This document shows, piece by piece, positions 16,607-25,365 of a DNA stretch of 64,000 nt; position 1 is the stretch's first letter, and each line of letters starts with the position of its first letter. The DNA comes from Flagellimonas sp947499585. GTDB taxonomy: Bacteria; Bacteroidota; Bacteroidia; Flavobacteriales; Flavobacteriaceae. The notes under the pieces are model-generated. The model ran no database searches. It had not been told where the DNA came from and saw only the letters and a program-made list of their open reading frames with translations. A program made the position numbers and the translations under genes. The stretch covers positions 1,674,001 through 1,738,000 of the forward strand of contig NZ_CP138995.1 in the NCBI RefSeq assembly GCF_044596045.1, read 5' to 3'.

Positions 16607-17370
16607 GCTTTTTCGCTTAAGTGACCATGATGCTGTTCTCTTAAACAAGCTACGGCAGCTCCAATAATACCGGCATGGTTCATTAATTCCGCTTTTACCA
16701 CATCAGTTTCAATGGTAATTAAATGGTTGAATTCCTGCCATTTTTTTGATGTGCCCCCACCTACAATAATTAGGTCTGGAGAAATTATCAATTCTACCAA
16801 TTTTAGGAACTTGTTGAAGCGTTTGCCCCATCTTTCAAAAGTGAGACCTTCTCTTTCTTTTGCCGATGCAGCTGCCCACTCTTCAATTTTCTTGTATTTT
16901 TTATAAGGAATTTGACCCAATTCAAAATTAGGAAGCAATACGCCATTGTAAAAAGCACCACTACCTAATCCTGTACCTATGGTAATCATGAGTACAAGTC
17001 CATTTTTCCCTTTTCCAACACCATAATTCATTGAAGCATAACCAGCAGCATCGGCATCGTTTAAAACGGTGAATTCATGGCCGGTAACTTTTGTGAAGAG
17101 TTCATCTATATTTACCCCAACCCAACTTGGATGCAGATTTCCGGCAGATTGGCAAACTCCATTTTTAACGATTGTTGGAAAACCACAACCAACAGGGCCG
17201 TTATACTTAAAATGATCAACAATTTGAGATATGACTTCGGCCATATCTTCTGGCTTTCTTGAACTAGGAGTAGGAATGCGGTATCTTTCCGTCAGCATTT
17301 CTCCAGTTTCAGCGTTTACCAACGCACCTTTAATACCTGAGCCTCCAATATCAATACCAAGAATTTCCAT
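16603..17370 (-). CDS. ppgK: ROK-family polyphosphate-type glucokinase
   Basis: 255 residues, the length of PpgK. ROK/ASKHA motifs: GIDIGGSGIKGALV (5-18) phosphate loop, VGCGFPTIV, VLNDADAAGYA with the catalytic Asp, and TIGTGLGSGAFYNG. PpgK enzymes phosphorylate glucose using polyphosphate and/or ATP; which donor is used here cannot be told. The EEWAAASAKEREGLTFERWGKRFNKFL segment near residue 170-195 is typical of the PpgK branch. The upstream spacer holds a cluster of TTAAC inverted repeats. Convergent with typA. Confidence 0.88.
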   Translation of the reverse strand: MEILGIDIGGSGIKGALVNAETGEMLTERYRIPTPSSRKPEDMAEVISQIVDHFKYNGPVGCGFPTIVKNGVCQSAGNLHPSWVGVNIDELFTKVTGHEFTVLNDADAAGYASMNYGVGKGKNGLVLMITIGTGLGSGAFYNGVLLPNFELGQIPYKKYKKIEEWAAASAKEREGLTFERWGKRFNKFLKLVELIISPDLIIVGGGTSKKWQEFNHLITIETDVVKAELMNHAGIIGAAVACLREQHHGHLSEKA

Positions 17371-17457
17371 AAAAGGGAAGAAAATTTAGTTTTGACAAAT
17401 AAACAAAAAACTTTTGGCGGTCAAAGGATTAACCGGTTAACAATATTCAATTATTTG

Positions 17458-17895
17458 TTAACGGTTCTCTTCAGAGGGCTGAATATAATAGTCTATAGAA
17501 TTAAGGGAGTGATTTGAATCAATGCTATCCAAAATTTTGTCTATTGCCTTTCCAAACCCTGATAATGTGCCTAATTGCTTGTTTTTTCCAAGAGCGCTGG
17601 AAATAGTTTCATCGCTATTCCCAAATTCATATCCTCCATCTTTTATCCATAATAAGTTAAAGAGATGTTGCATGACTACATTCCCCAGCTGATCTATGGA
17701 AACGGCGATTTTTAAGGCAAATTCGCCAACTCCAACTAAGCCTTTGGTGAATAATTGTTGAAAAAAGCCGTAGACAAGCCCCAGCGGTCCGGTTAAAACC
17801 ATTAAGATAATTGAGATTAAAAATAGAAGTATCCCAATTAAAGGTCTTGATTTTTTGTCCTTATTGCAATCCTGTTTTTTAAGAATCATGATCAA
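17458..17895 (-). CDS. Small membrane protein coupled to an FtsE-like ATPase
   Basis: 145 residues; two hydrophobic segments (about 19-50, RPLIGILLFLISIILMVLTG and the following GLVYGFF) then an amphipathic and a polar C-terminal tail. I do not recognise the family. The start overlaps the stop of the ATPase gene by 4 bases (ATGA-type), so the proteins are made together and may interact. It does not resemble FtsX: it is too short and lacks the four-helix layout with a periplasmic loop. Confidence 0.75.
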   Translation of the reverse strand: MIMILKKQDCNKDKKSRPLIGILLFLISIILMVLTGPLGLVYGFFQQLFTKGLVGVGEFALKIAVSIDQLGNVVMQHLFNLLWIKDGGYEFGNSDETISSALGKNKQLGTLSGFGKAIDKILDSIDSNHSLNSIDYYIQPSEENR

Positions 17896-18575
17896 ATCGC
17901 TTTTTGAATAACTTCAAAAACCTTACTGCCATCACATTTTAGTGTTTTGTGGGGATATTTTAGGATGAGCGCGTAATCATGGGTTGCCATGATTATGGTA
18001 CGTCCATTTTGGTTAATGTCTTGCAGCACTTTCATGACCTCTACGCTTGTCTGGGGATCAAGATTTCCTGTGGGCTCATCTGCAAGAATGAGTTCGGGGT
18101 CATTTAATAGCGCACGGGCAATAGCTATGCGTTGTTGTTCTCCCCCAGAAAGTTCATGCGGAAACTTAAAACCTTTTGTTTTCATTCCCACTTTGTCCAA
18201 AACCTCTTCAATCTTGGCATCCATTTTAGAAGCATCTGTCCATCCGGTAGCTTTTAACACAAAACGGAGATTATTGTTTATGTTTCGGTCCGGCAGTAAT
18301 TTAAAATCTTGAAAAACGATGCCTAGTTTCCTCCGTAAGAATGGAATATCTTTTTCTTGAAGTTTCTTTAAATCAAAATCCACTACACTGCCTGTTCCCT
18401 GTTTTAATGGAATATCAGCATACAAGGTTTTCATAAAACTACTTTTGCCACTTCCCGTTTTTCCAATGACATAAACAAACTCACCCTTCTTAACTTCTAA
18501 GGTGATATTGTTAAGAATTAAATTTTCATTTTGAAAAACAGCAACATCTTGTAATTTTACGATAGTTTCGGGCAT
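17892..18575 (-). CDS. ftsE: ABC-transporter ATPase of the FtsE/LolD type
   Basis: 227 residues, one complete nucleotide-binding domain. Walker A GKTGSGKS (38-45), Q-loop FQDFKLLPDRN (88-98), signature LSGGEQQRIAIARAL (142-156), Walker B LILADEPTGNLD (162-173), and the H-loop ATHDY. The DRNINNNLRFVL segment fits FtsE better than LolD. FtsE works with FtsX to regulate cell-wall hydrolases at division; no FtsX is adjacent, and the only partner is the coupled 145-residue membrane protein. Diverges from the TPR gene with about 146 bases between. Confidence 0.88.
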   Translation of the reverse strand: MPETIVKLQDVAVFQNENLILNNITLEVKKGEFVYVIGKTGSGKSSFMKTLYADIPLKQGTGSVVDFDLKKLQEKDIPFLRRKLGIVFQDFKLLPDRNINNNLRFVLKATGWTDASKMDAKIEEVLDKVGMKTKGFKFPHELSGGEQQRIAIARALLNDPELILADEPTGNLDPQTSVEVMKVLQDINQNGRTIIMATHDYALILKYPHKTLKCDGSKVFEVIQKAI

Positions 18576-18721
18576 AGTTTTACATTAAAAAAATAAAGGT
18601 ACTAAGTTCTAAAATTATAAAGCGTTAAGCCTATCCAAATTTCGCTTCTTAGCTTTTAAATATACTTTGGCCCAAATTTTGACGTTATGTAAACAATCAA
18701 TCGAGAACAGCGTAGAACACT

Positions 18722-21700
18722 ATGAATCGAAAAAATCTTCTTCTTTTTCCCACTTTATTGGGTGCTTTTTTTATTGTTAAAGCTCAAGAAACCAAAATCT
18801 ATTCACATGAAGACAAGGCTTTTCAAGATGCATTGGCCTTGTATAACAATGAACAATATCAGGCCTCGCAGGCTGTTTTTGAAAAAGTAAAAACCACCAC
18901 CAAAGACGGTGAAACCGAAGCGAACAGTGCTTATTATTCTGCCAATGCCGCAATTAGATTGGGTCAGCGTGGAGCGGATAAAAAAATGGAAGATTTTGTG
19001 GAGCGTTACCCAACTTCCACCAAGCGTAACTCTGCTTTTTTAGATGTTGCCGACTACTATTTTGAGACGGGAAAATATCCTTATGCTTTAAAATGGTACA
19101 GAAAGGTAGATCAGTCTGCCATGTCAAATGCGGACAAGGAACGTTTTAACTTCAATAACGGCTATGCGTTATATGCTTCTAAAAAACCTAAGGATGCGGA
19201 ACGCTATTTGAGCAAAGTGAGCAATTCACCAAAGTATGGTTCACAGGCTAAATATTATTTAGGATATATTGCTTACGAACAGGACGATTATGATGAAGCA
19301 AGCGCACGTTTTGACCAGATTACGGACCCTGAGTTGCTTAATGAAAAGTTGTCCTATTATCAAGCTGACCTAAATTTTAAACTTGGGAATTTTGAAGAGG
19401 CCATTGAAATAGCTAAAAAGCACCTGCCAAAATCTGACCGTAAAGAAATATCAGAACTCAATAAGATTATAGGGGAAAGTTACTTTAACCTAGAACAATA
19501 TGATGAGGCCATTCCCTATTTAAAAAAATATAGAGGTAAGAGAGGTAAATTAAGTAATACGGATTATTACTTAACCGGATATAGCCATTACAAAAAAGGT
19601 GACTACGAAGGAGCAATCCAACAGTTTAATAAAATTATAGGTGGCACTAACAGTGTTTCCCAAAATGCATATTATCATTTAGCGGAATGTTATTTAAAGC
19701 TAGACAAGAAATCAGAGGCGTTAAATGCTTTTAGAAATGCATCTCAAATGGATTTCAGTGCTGAGATTCAAAAAGATGCGCTTTTAAACTACGCAAGATT
19801 GAGTTATGAAATAGGAAATGCCTACGAACCCGTTCCGCAGGTGATGACCACTTATTTGGAAAAATACCCGAAGGATGAGCATCAACAGGAAATACAGGAA
19901 TTGTTGGTGGACTCTTATATCACCTCCAAGAATTTTGAAGGAGCCATGATGCTACTAGAAAAGAATAAGGGGTATGCCAGTAAAGAGACCTATCAAAAAG
20001 TAGCATTTTACAGAGGTGTGGAATTATTCATGGATGGTGATTACGAACCAGCTTTTGAACGGTTTTCAAAATCCTTAAAAAGTGCTGAGAATGCAGATTT
20101 TGAATCGCGCACCTTATACTGGAAAGCAGAATCTGCCTACAGGTTAAATAGGTTTGATGAAGCACTTGCAGATTTTAGCCAATTTCAGAAGCTTCCGGCA
20201 TCAAAGAAAATGGAGGAATATCAAGATTTGGACTATAACCTGGGATACTGTTATTTTAAGTTGAAAGATTACGGCAAGGCAATTACATATTTTAAAAATG
20301 TAACCAATTCCGGTACAGAAGATGGCGAGCGGTTGAATGATAGTTATTTACGACTAGGAGACAGCTATTTTGTGACCAGTAAATACAAATCCGCACAGTC
20401 TGCTTACCATGAGTCATCCAAATTAAATGGCCCTGAACGAGATTACGCAGCATTTCAAAAAGCCTTGTGCAGTGGGTTTCTAGGAAACAATTCTGCTAAG
20501 ATTGATGGATTAAATCAATTTTTAACCAGATATTCCAAATCTTCTTTACGTGATGATGCACTATTTGAACTTGGTAATTCTTATATCAAAAGCAACAAAG
20601 AATCTATAGGGTTACAAACATATGACCGATTGGTGGATGAATTTGGCAGGAGCAAGTTTGCCCCACGGGCTATGTTGCGTCAAGGCTTGGTGCATTACAA
20701 CGCCAATAGAAACGATCAGGCTTTAACAAAGTTAAAGGGCGTAGTGCAGAAGTACCCGAATACACAAGAAGCAAAACAAGCCGTAGCTACTGCTAAATTG
20801 ATATATGTGGATGAGGGTAGGGTTAGCGAATATGCAGCTTGGGCTAGAAACTTGGACTTTGTTGAAGTTACAGATGCTGAACTGGACAATGCAAGTTTTG
20901 AATCTGCAGAAAGAAAATATGTCGAAGGTAAGACTGATTTAGCTGTTCGAGGCTATGAGGACTACTTGAAAGAATTCCCCAATGGACTTCATGCGCTAAA
21001 GGTGAACTTTAATTTGGCCCAGCTCTATTTTTCAAAAGGAGATAAGGAAAAAGCATTGCCTAAATATCAAATTGTTGCTGACAGCGGCAATGGAGAATTT
21101 ACAGAGCAAGCACTTACCAGGGTGTGCGAGATATTTGTTGGAAAACAAGATTATCAGAGTGCCATCCCATATTTGGAAACGTTGGAAAATACCGCGGAAA
21201 TTGTGCAGAACAGAACCTTTGCACAGTCCAATCTAATGAAAGGCTATTATGGAAAAAAAGATTATCGCCAGACCATAGCTTATGCAGAAAAGGTATTGAA
21301 GGCTCCCAAAATTGATAATCGGATTAAGAGTGATGCGCAAATCATGATTGCCCGTTCGGCCATTGCAACCAATAACGAACCTTTAGCGGAGACTGCATAC
21401 AAAGAGGTAAGGAAGATAGCAATTGGAGAAATGGCGGCCGAAGCCTGGTTTTATGATGCCTATTTCAAAAATAAGAACCAAGATTATGAAGCTTCAAATG
21501 TATCTGTCCAAAAATTGGCAAAAGATTATTCAGCTCATAAAGAGTGGGGCGGAAAAGGTCTGATTATCATGGCTAAGAATTTTTATGGTTTGAAAGATGC
21601 TTTTCAGGCAACATACATCTTAGAAAGTGTAATCACCAATTTTGCCGAATATGATGATATCGTGGCAGAGGCAAAAGGAGAGCTTTCCATTATAAAAGCC

Positions 21701-21745
21701 CGTGAAGCACAAAGTAATTCTTCAGTAGATCCTAATGGGAACTAA
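18722..21745 (+). CDS. Large exported tetratricopeptide-repeat protein
   Basis: 1007 residues. Signal peptide (MNRKNLLLFPTLLGAFFIVKA-Q), then TPR units over almost the whole length: KDAERYLSKVSNSPKYGSQAKYYLGYIAYEQDDYDEASARF, YDEAIPYLKKY, DYEGAIQQFNKIIG, and many more up to the C-terminus. TPR solenoids bind peptides and scaffold complexes; an exported one of this size probably sits in the periplasm or on the outer membrane. The next gene, a beta-barrel protein, follows by 13 bases, so an outer-membrane assembly is plausible (inference). I know no characterised homologue by name. Confidence 0.88.
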   Translation: MNRKNLLLFPTLLGAFFIVKAQETKIYSHEDKAFQDALALYNNEQYQASQAVFEKVKTTTKDGETEANSAYYSANAAIRLGQRGADKKMEDFVERYPTSTKRNSAFLDVADYYFETGKYPYALKWYRKVDQSAMSNADKERFNFNNGYALYASKKPKDAERYLSKVSNSPKYGSQAKYYLGYIAYEQDDYDEASARFDQITDPELLNEKLSYYQADLNFKLGNFEEAIEIAKKHLPKSDRKEISELNKIIGESYFNLEQYDEAIPYLKKYRGKRGKLSNTDYYLTGYSHYKKGDYEGAIQQFNKIIGGTNSVSQNAYYHLAECYLKLDKKSEALNAFRNASQMDFSAEIQKDALLNYARLSYEIGNAYEPVPQVMTTYLEKYPKDEHQQEIQELLVDSYITSKNFEGAMMLLEKNKGYASKETYQKVAFYRGVELFMDGDYEPAFERFSKSLKSAENADFESRTLYWKAESAYRLNRFDEALADFSQFQKLPASKKMEEYQDLDYNLGYCYFKLKDYGKAITYFKNVTNSGTEDGERLNDSYLRLGDSYFVTSKYKSAQSAYHESSKLNGPERDYAAFQKALCSGFLGNNSAKIDGLNQFLTRYSKSSLRDDALFELGNSYIKSNKESIGLQTYDRLVDEFGRSKFAPRAMLRQGLVHYNANRNDQALTKLKGVVQKYPNTQEAKQAVATAKLIYVDEGRVSEYAAWARNLDFVEVTDAELDNASFESAERKYVEGKTDLAVRGYEDYLKEFPNGLHALKVNFNLAQLYFSKGDKEKALPKYQIVADSGNGEFTEQALTRVCEIFVGKQDYQSAIPYLETLENTAEIVQNRTFAQSNLMKGYYGKKDYRQTIAYAEKVLKAPKIDNRIKSDAQIMIARSAIATNNEPLAETAYKEVRKIAIGEMAAEAWFYDAYFKNKNQDYEASNVSVQKLAKDYSAHKEWGGKGLIIMAKNFYGLKDAFQATYILESVITNFAEYDDIVAEAKGELSIIKAREAQSNSSVDPNGN

Positions 21746-21758
21746 ACCACAGCAAATC

Positions 21759-23510
21759 ATGTACAAGAACATCTATATATATTCAATTCTATTTTTGAGC
21801 TTTTGGGGCACTGTTTTAGCACAGGAAACCGATGATATTGGTACTGAAACAGTTACCGTTGTAAAACCGTATTCCCCCACTGTTTCGGATGCCTTTAAAC
21901 TAAAATCGACTCCTAATCTGAATGATTCCATTGTGCTTCAAAAAAAGAAAATCAATTACAGTATTTTCTCTGTTCCTGTTGCCTCAACATTTACGCCGGC
22001 AAAAGGAAAGGCATCGAGAGTGAAGAAGACTCCAGCTCCCACCTTATACAATTCATATGCTTCAGTAGGGTTAGGGAATTTCAATAATGCTTTAGTAGAT
22101 CTATACACCAGTAGAGAATTTAATAGAGGAGAGGATTTATTGGATTTTGGGTTTAGCCATCATTCATCTCGCGGAGATATTGAAACTACACCGCTTGAAG
22201 CTGATTTTTATAATACGAAGTTTGATGTTTCCTATTCGAAAAAAGACAGGGATATTGAGTGGGGCGCGGACCTTGGACTCCAACATCAGTTATACAATTG
22301 GTATGGCATAGAAAACGGCGCTTTTGATGATGCTACGGTTGCTTCAATTGATGAAAGACAAAATTATTTTAATGCCGAAGCAAAAGCACACCTAAATTTG
22401 GAAGACTCCTTCTTTAAAAAGGGTAATATCTTGCTGAGACGATTTTGGGATGCCACAGAATCCGGAGAGAATCGTGTGGTTATCAAGCCAACTATAGAGC
22501 TTCCTATTACCGAAGAATTGGTGACCATCAATACAAAATTGGATTATATAAACGGGAACTTCAAAAATGCATCTTTGAACAATACCGTAAACGATGGGGA
22601 GATTAACTATAGTCATTTTCAAGCTGGGGTAAACCCAAGTCTTTTAATATTAAGAGATGACCTTACCCTAAATTTGGGAGCCAATCTTGTATATGGATTG
22701 GATACGGAAAATAACGACAGCAACTTTTATATTTATCCAGCTGTAACAGCGTCTTATCGCTTACTTGATGAAACAGTAATTGCCTATGGAGGGTTAGAAG
22801 GAGAGCTAAAACAAAATTCTTACTACGATTTTGTAGAAGAGAACCCTTATGTTTCTCCAACCCTGTCCATACTGCCCACAGACCAACAATATGAAGGATA
22901 TTTAGGTTTAAAAGGCCAATTACTTTCTAATGTAAGTTATAATATTAAAGGCTCATACACTGCCGAAAATAGAAGACCATTATTCCTTTTAAATCCACAA
23001 AACTTGGTTAGGGATGATGAAAAGGGCTATTTCTATGGGAACTCCTTTCAGGTTTTTTATGATGATGTAAAAACCCTTGGCATTTTCGGAGAATTAAATA
23101 TCGATGTAAACCGAAATTTTACTTTGGGCATCAATGCTGAATTCTATGACTATGATACCGAAACCGATAACCCAGCTTGGAACTTACCAAGTGTTAAAGG
23201 GTCTTTGTTCATGGATTACCAAATAGATAAGCAATGGTACCTTGGCGCCAATTTGTTTTATGTTGGCGAGCGTGAGGATTTGGTGTCAACAGCTGTAGCC
23301 AGTACTCCACCCAATTTATTTCCTTCAACCATTGTGACATTGGATAGTTTTTTTGATGCCAACGCTCATGTTGGGTATCGTTTTAATGAACAACTTTCGG
23401 TTTTTGTAAAAGCTTCCAATATTGCCAATAATGATTATCAACGTTGGGCCAATTTTAGGGTTCAAGGTTTTCAAGCTCTAGCGGGGGTTTCGTATAAGTT
23501 TGACTTCTGA
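21759..23510 (+). CDS. TonB-dependent-receptor-like outer-membrane barrel lacking a plug
   Basis: 583 residues from the ATG at 21759, where a clean signal peptide starts (MYKNIYIYSILFLSFWGTVLA-Q); an upstream GTG-side extension is less likely. The mature N-terminus has a conserved-looking VTVVKPYSPTVSDAFKL segment (about 25-42), then a long run of beta strands ending in VQGFQALAGVSYKFDF with terminal Phe. There is no room for a full TonB plug domain, so this is probably a barrel receptor or channel of TonB-receptor descent. Partner of the TPR protein directly upstream. Confidence 0.82.
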   Translation: MYKNIYIYSILFLSFWGTVLAQETDDIGTETVTVVKPYSPTVSDAFKLKSTPNLNDSIVLQKKKINYSIFSVPVASTFTPAKGKASRVKKTPAPTLYNSYASVGLGNFNNALVDLYTSREFNRGEDLLDFGFSHHSSRGDIETTPLEADFYNTKFDVSYSKKDRDIEWGADLGLQHQLYNWYGIENGAFDDATVASIDERQNYFNAEAKAHLNLEDSFFKKGNILLRRFWDATESGENRVVIKPTIELPITEELVTINTKLDYINGNFKNASLNNTVNDGEINYSHFQAGVNPSLLILRDDLTLNLGANLVYGLDTENNDSNFYIYPAVTASYRLLDETVIAYGGLEGELKQNSYYDFVEENPYVSPTLSILPTDQQYEGYLGLKGQLLSNVSYNIKGSYTAENRRPLFLLNPQNLVRDDEKGYFYGNSFQVFYDDVKTLGIFGELNIDVNRNFTLGINAEFYDYDTETDNPAWNLPSVKGSLFMDYQIDKQWYLGANLFYVGEREDLVSTAVASTPPNLFPSTIVTLDSFFDANAHVGYRFNEQLSVFVKASNIANNDYQRWANFRVQGFQALAGVSYKFDF

Positions 23511-23612
23511 TTTGTAGGAAAAATACAATAAGGTGTTAGGAAAATCGTTATACATCTTACTAATGACCTGCTTATTTTATCAAGGTCGGTTGCTCCAATT
23601 CAATTGGAAGTC

Positions 23613-24701
23613 ATGCGATTACGATTCATACACATATTGCCCCTTTCTCTTTTTACCCTGATTTTTTCGTCAGCGGTATCCCAAAACCTGGTACACAATG
23701 GTGGTTTCGAAGATTTTATAGAATGCCCAATTAAAATGAGCAATCTAAACAAAGACGCCGAATATTGGAGCGCCCCAACGTTGGGAACTACGGACTATTT
23801 TAATGAATGTAGCAAGACCAAGCTAGGAATTCCATTGAATTTTAAAGGAAAACAAGAAGCTTTTGAGGGAAATGGCTATGCTGGCCTGTATTTGTTTGCC
23901 CCAAAAGATTACAGGGAATATATTCAAGTACAGCTATCTGAAACCTTAAAAAAAGGACATAGGTATAGACTTAGTCTTTCTCTAAGTCTTTCTGAAAAAT
24001 CCGACGGAGCAGTAATGGATATTGGTGCCGTATTTTCAGAAAAACCATTATCTATTCATACCAAGAGGCAGCTCTCAAATGCTACTTTGGCCTCTGAGAT
24101 TACAAAAACCACGCATGCCAAACAATTTTCGTCCAATGGGTTTTATGATGATAAAAAGAACTGGATGCAAGTTGAATTGGATATTGTTGCCAAAGGATTT
24201 GAAAGCACCCTTGTCCTAGGGAACTTTAAAAGTAACGGAGGTACAAACTATTTGGATTTTGGAAAGAATACGGTCAATGACGAAGGGTATTCATATTATT
24301 ACTTAGACGATATTACACTCACATATTTAGGTCCTGAATACAAGCCAAATCAAAGTTATGTGCTGAATCATGTTAATTTTGATTTTGATCGCTTTGAATT
24401 GGAACCTAAAGCAAAACAAAGTTTAAAGGATGTTTACGAGTATCTAAAAAAGAACCCTAGTCTAAAGGTATCCATTAGTGGACATACAGACGATTTGGGC
24501 TCCGAAGAATACAATGAGGTATTATCTAATGAAAGAGCCAATACCGTTGCACGCCATCTAATACGTTTAGGGCTTGAAAAAACACGTATAACCTATGCTG
24601 GTTATGGAAATAAGATTCCTTTGGATAGTACACTTACAGATAAAGCCAGAAGGAAGAATCGCAGAGTTGAATTTGTGATGACCGAATTTGTTGATGAGTA
24701 A
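23613..24701 (+). CDS. OmpA-family protein with N-terminal lectin-like domain, copy 1
   Basis: 362 residues from the ATG at 23613 (a TTG nine bases earlier is in frame but less likely). Signal peptide to VSQ, then NLVHNGGFEDFIECP, a beta-sandwich type start common in Bacteroidota surface proteins, to about residue 240. The C-terminal OmpA domain begins at HVNFDFDRFELEPKA; GHTDDLGSEEYNEVLSNERANTV carries the peptidoglycan-binding Asp and Arg 15 residues apart, and KNRRVEF ends the domain. It likely anchors the outer membrane to the wall through diaminopimelate binding. Paralogue at 25366. Confidence 0.9.
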   Translation: MRLRFIHILPLSLFTLIFSSAVSQNLVHNGGFEDFIECPIKMSNLNKDAEYWSAPTLGTTDYFNECSKTKLGIPLNFKGKQEAFEGNGYAGLYLFAPKDYREYIQVQLSETLKKGHRYRLSLSLSLSEKSDGAVMDIGAVFSEKPLSIHTKRQLSNATLASEITKTTHAKQFSSNGFYDDKKNWMQVELDIVAKGFESTLVLGNFKSNGGTNYLDFGKNTVNDEGYSYYYLDDITLTYLGPEYKPNQSYVLNHVNFDFDRFELEPKAKQSLKDVYEYLKKNPSLKVSISGHTDDLGSEEYNEVLSNERANTVARHLIRLGLEKTRITYAGYGNKIPLDSTLTDKARRKNRRVEFVMTEFVDE

Positions 24702-24787
24702 TAACCTATCATCATCTACAATAGTAACAACTTTACTTGCATTAAATCTGCCACTAGATAACTGGAAGGCTGGAAGAAGGGTGGAAT

Positions 24788-25213
24788 TTAATTGGAACTA
24801 TTGAAAACGCTGGCCAAAAGGTTTTCAGATGTGGGAAACAAAATTGCTTCATTCCATGAATCCCAATAAAATTTTTGGTGCAAGCTAGAACTGCCATCCA
24901 ATAGTTTCTTTATATCGGCATCATATTCCAATATAATATTACCTGCATTGCCACCGCTTAAAACAAAAAAAGACTCTGGTTTATAACCTTTGGATTTGAT
25001 GTTGATTTTCCAATGAAAATCTTTTTCGCTACTGAGCAAAAAGGTACCCTCATAGTCGGTATAGGTAATAATGTCCGTTGCATTTATTTCAACAGAAGCC
25101 CGATAAACAGGAAACCCAAGTTGATCAACAACTTTGCCATTTATCTTATTTTGGCCAAAGCCTAAATAAGGAACAATAGATAAAACGAGCATATAGGTGA
25201 CTATGCGCATCAT
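24788..25213 (-). CDS. Exported protein with carboxypeptidase-like regulatory domain
   Basis: 141 residues from the ATG at 25213; a start further upstream would add a second hydrophobic segment. Signal peptide to GFGQ, then NKINGKVVDQLGFPVYRASVEINATDIITYTDYEGTF, the typical CarboxypepD_reg beta-sandwich found at the N-terminus of SusC receptors and in free-standing surface proteins. The C-terminal 50 residues have no known motif. It is antisense to its neighbours and lies between the two paralogous OmpA-like genes. Confidence 0.78.
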   Translation of the reverse strand: MMRIVTYMLVLSIVPYLGFGQNKINGKVVDQLGFPVYRASVEINATDIITYTDYEGTFLLSSEKDFHWKINIKSKGYKPESFFVLSGGNAGNIILEYDADIKKLLDGSSSLHQKFYWDSWNEAILFPTSENLLASVFNSSN

Positions 25214-25365
25214 AGTAAGATTTGGACTATAGTAACGAATTTTGTTGGAAATTAGTATTATAAGAAGTATGAAATTAGCAAAACCAAAAAATATCAAGTT
25301 GAACAATATGGGCTAAAAAACCACGTTTGTATAAGCGGTACGAGAACCTACAAATCAACATAACT

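Noticed and set aside
16603..16620. Hairpin TTAAGC-TTTTTC-GCTTAA at the typA/glucokinase junction as terminator
   Set aside because: No T run follows on either strand and it lies inside the glucokinase coding end.
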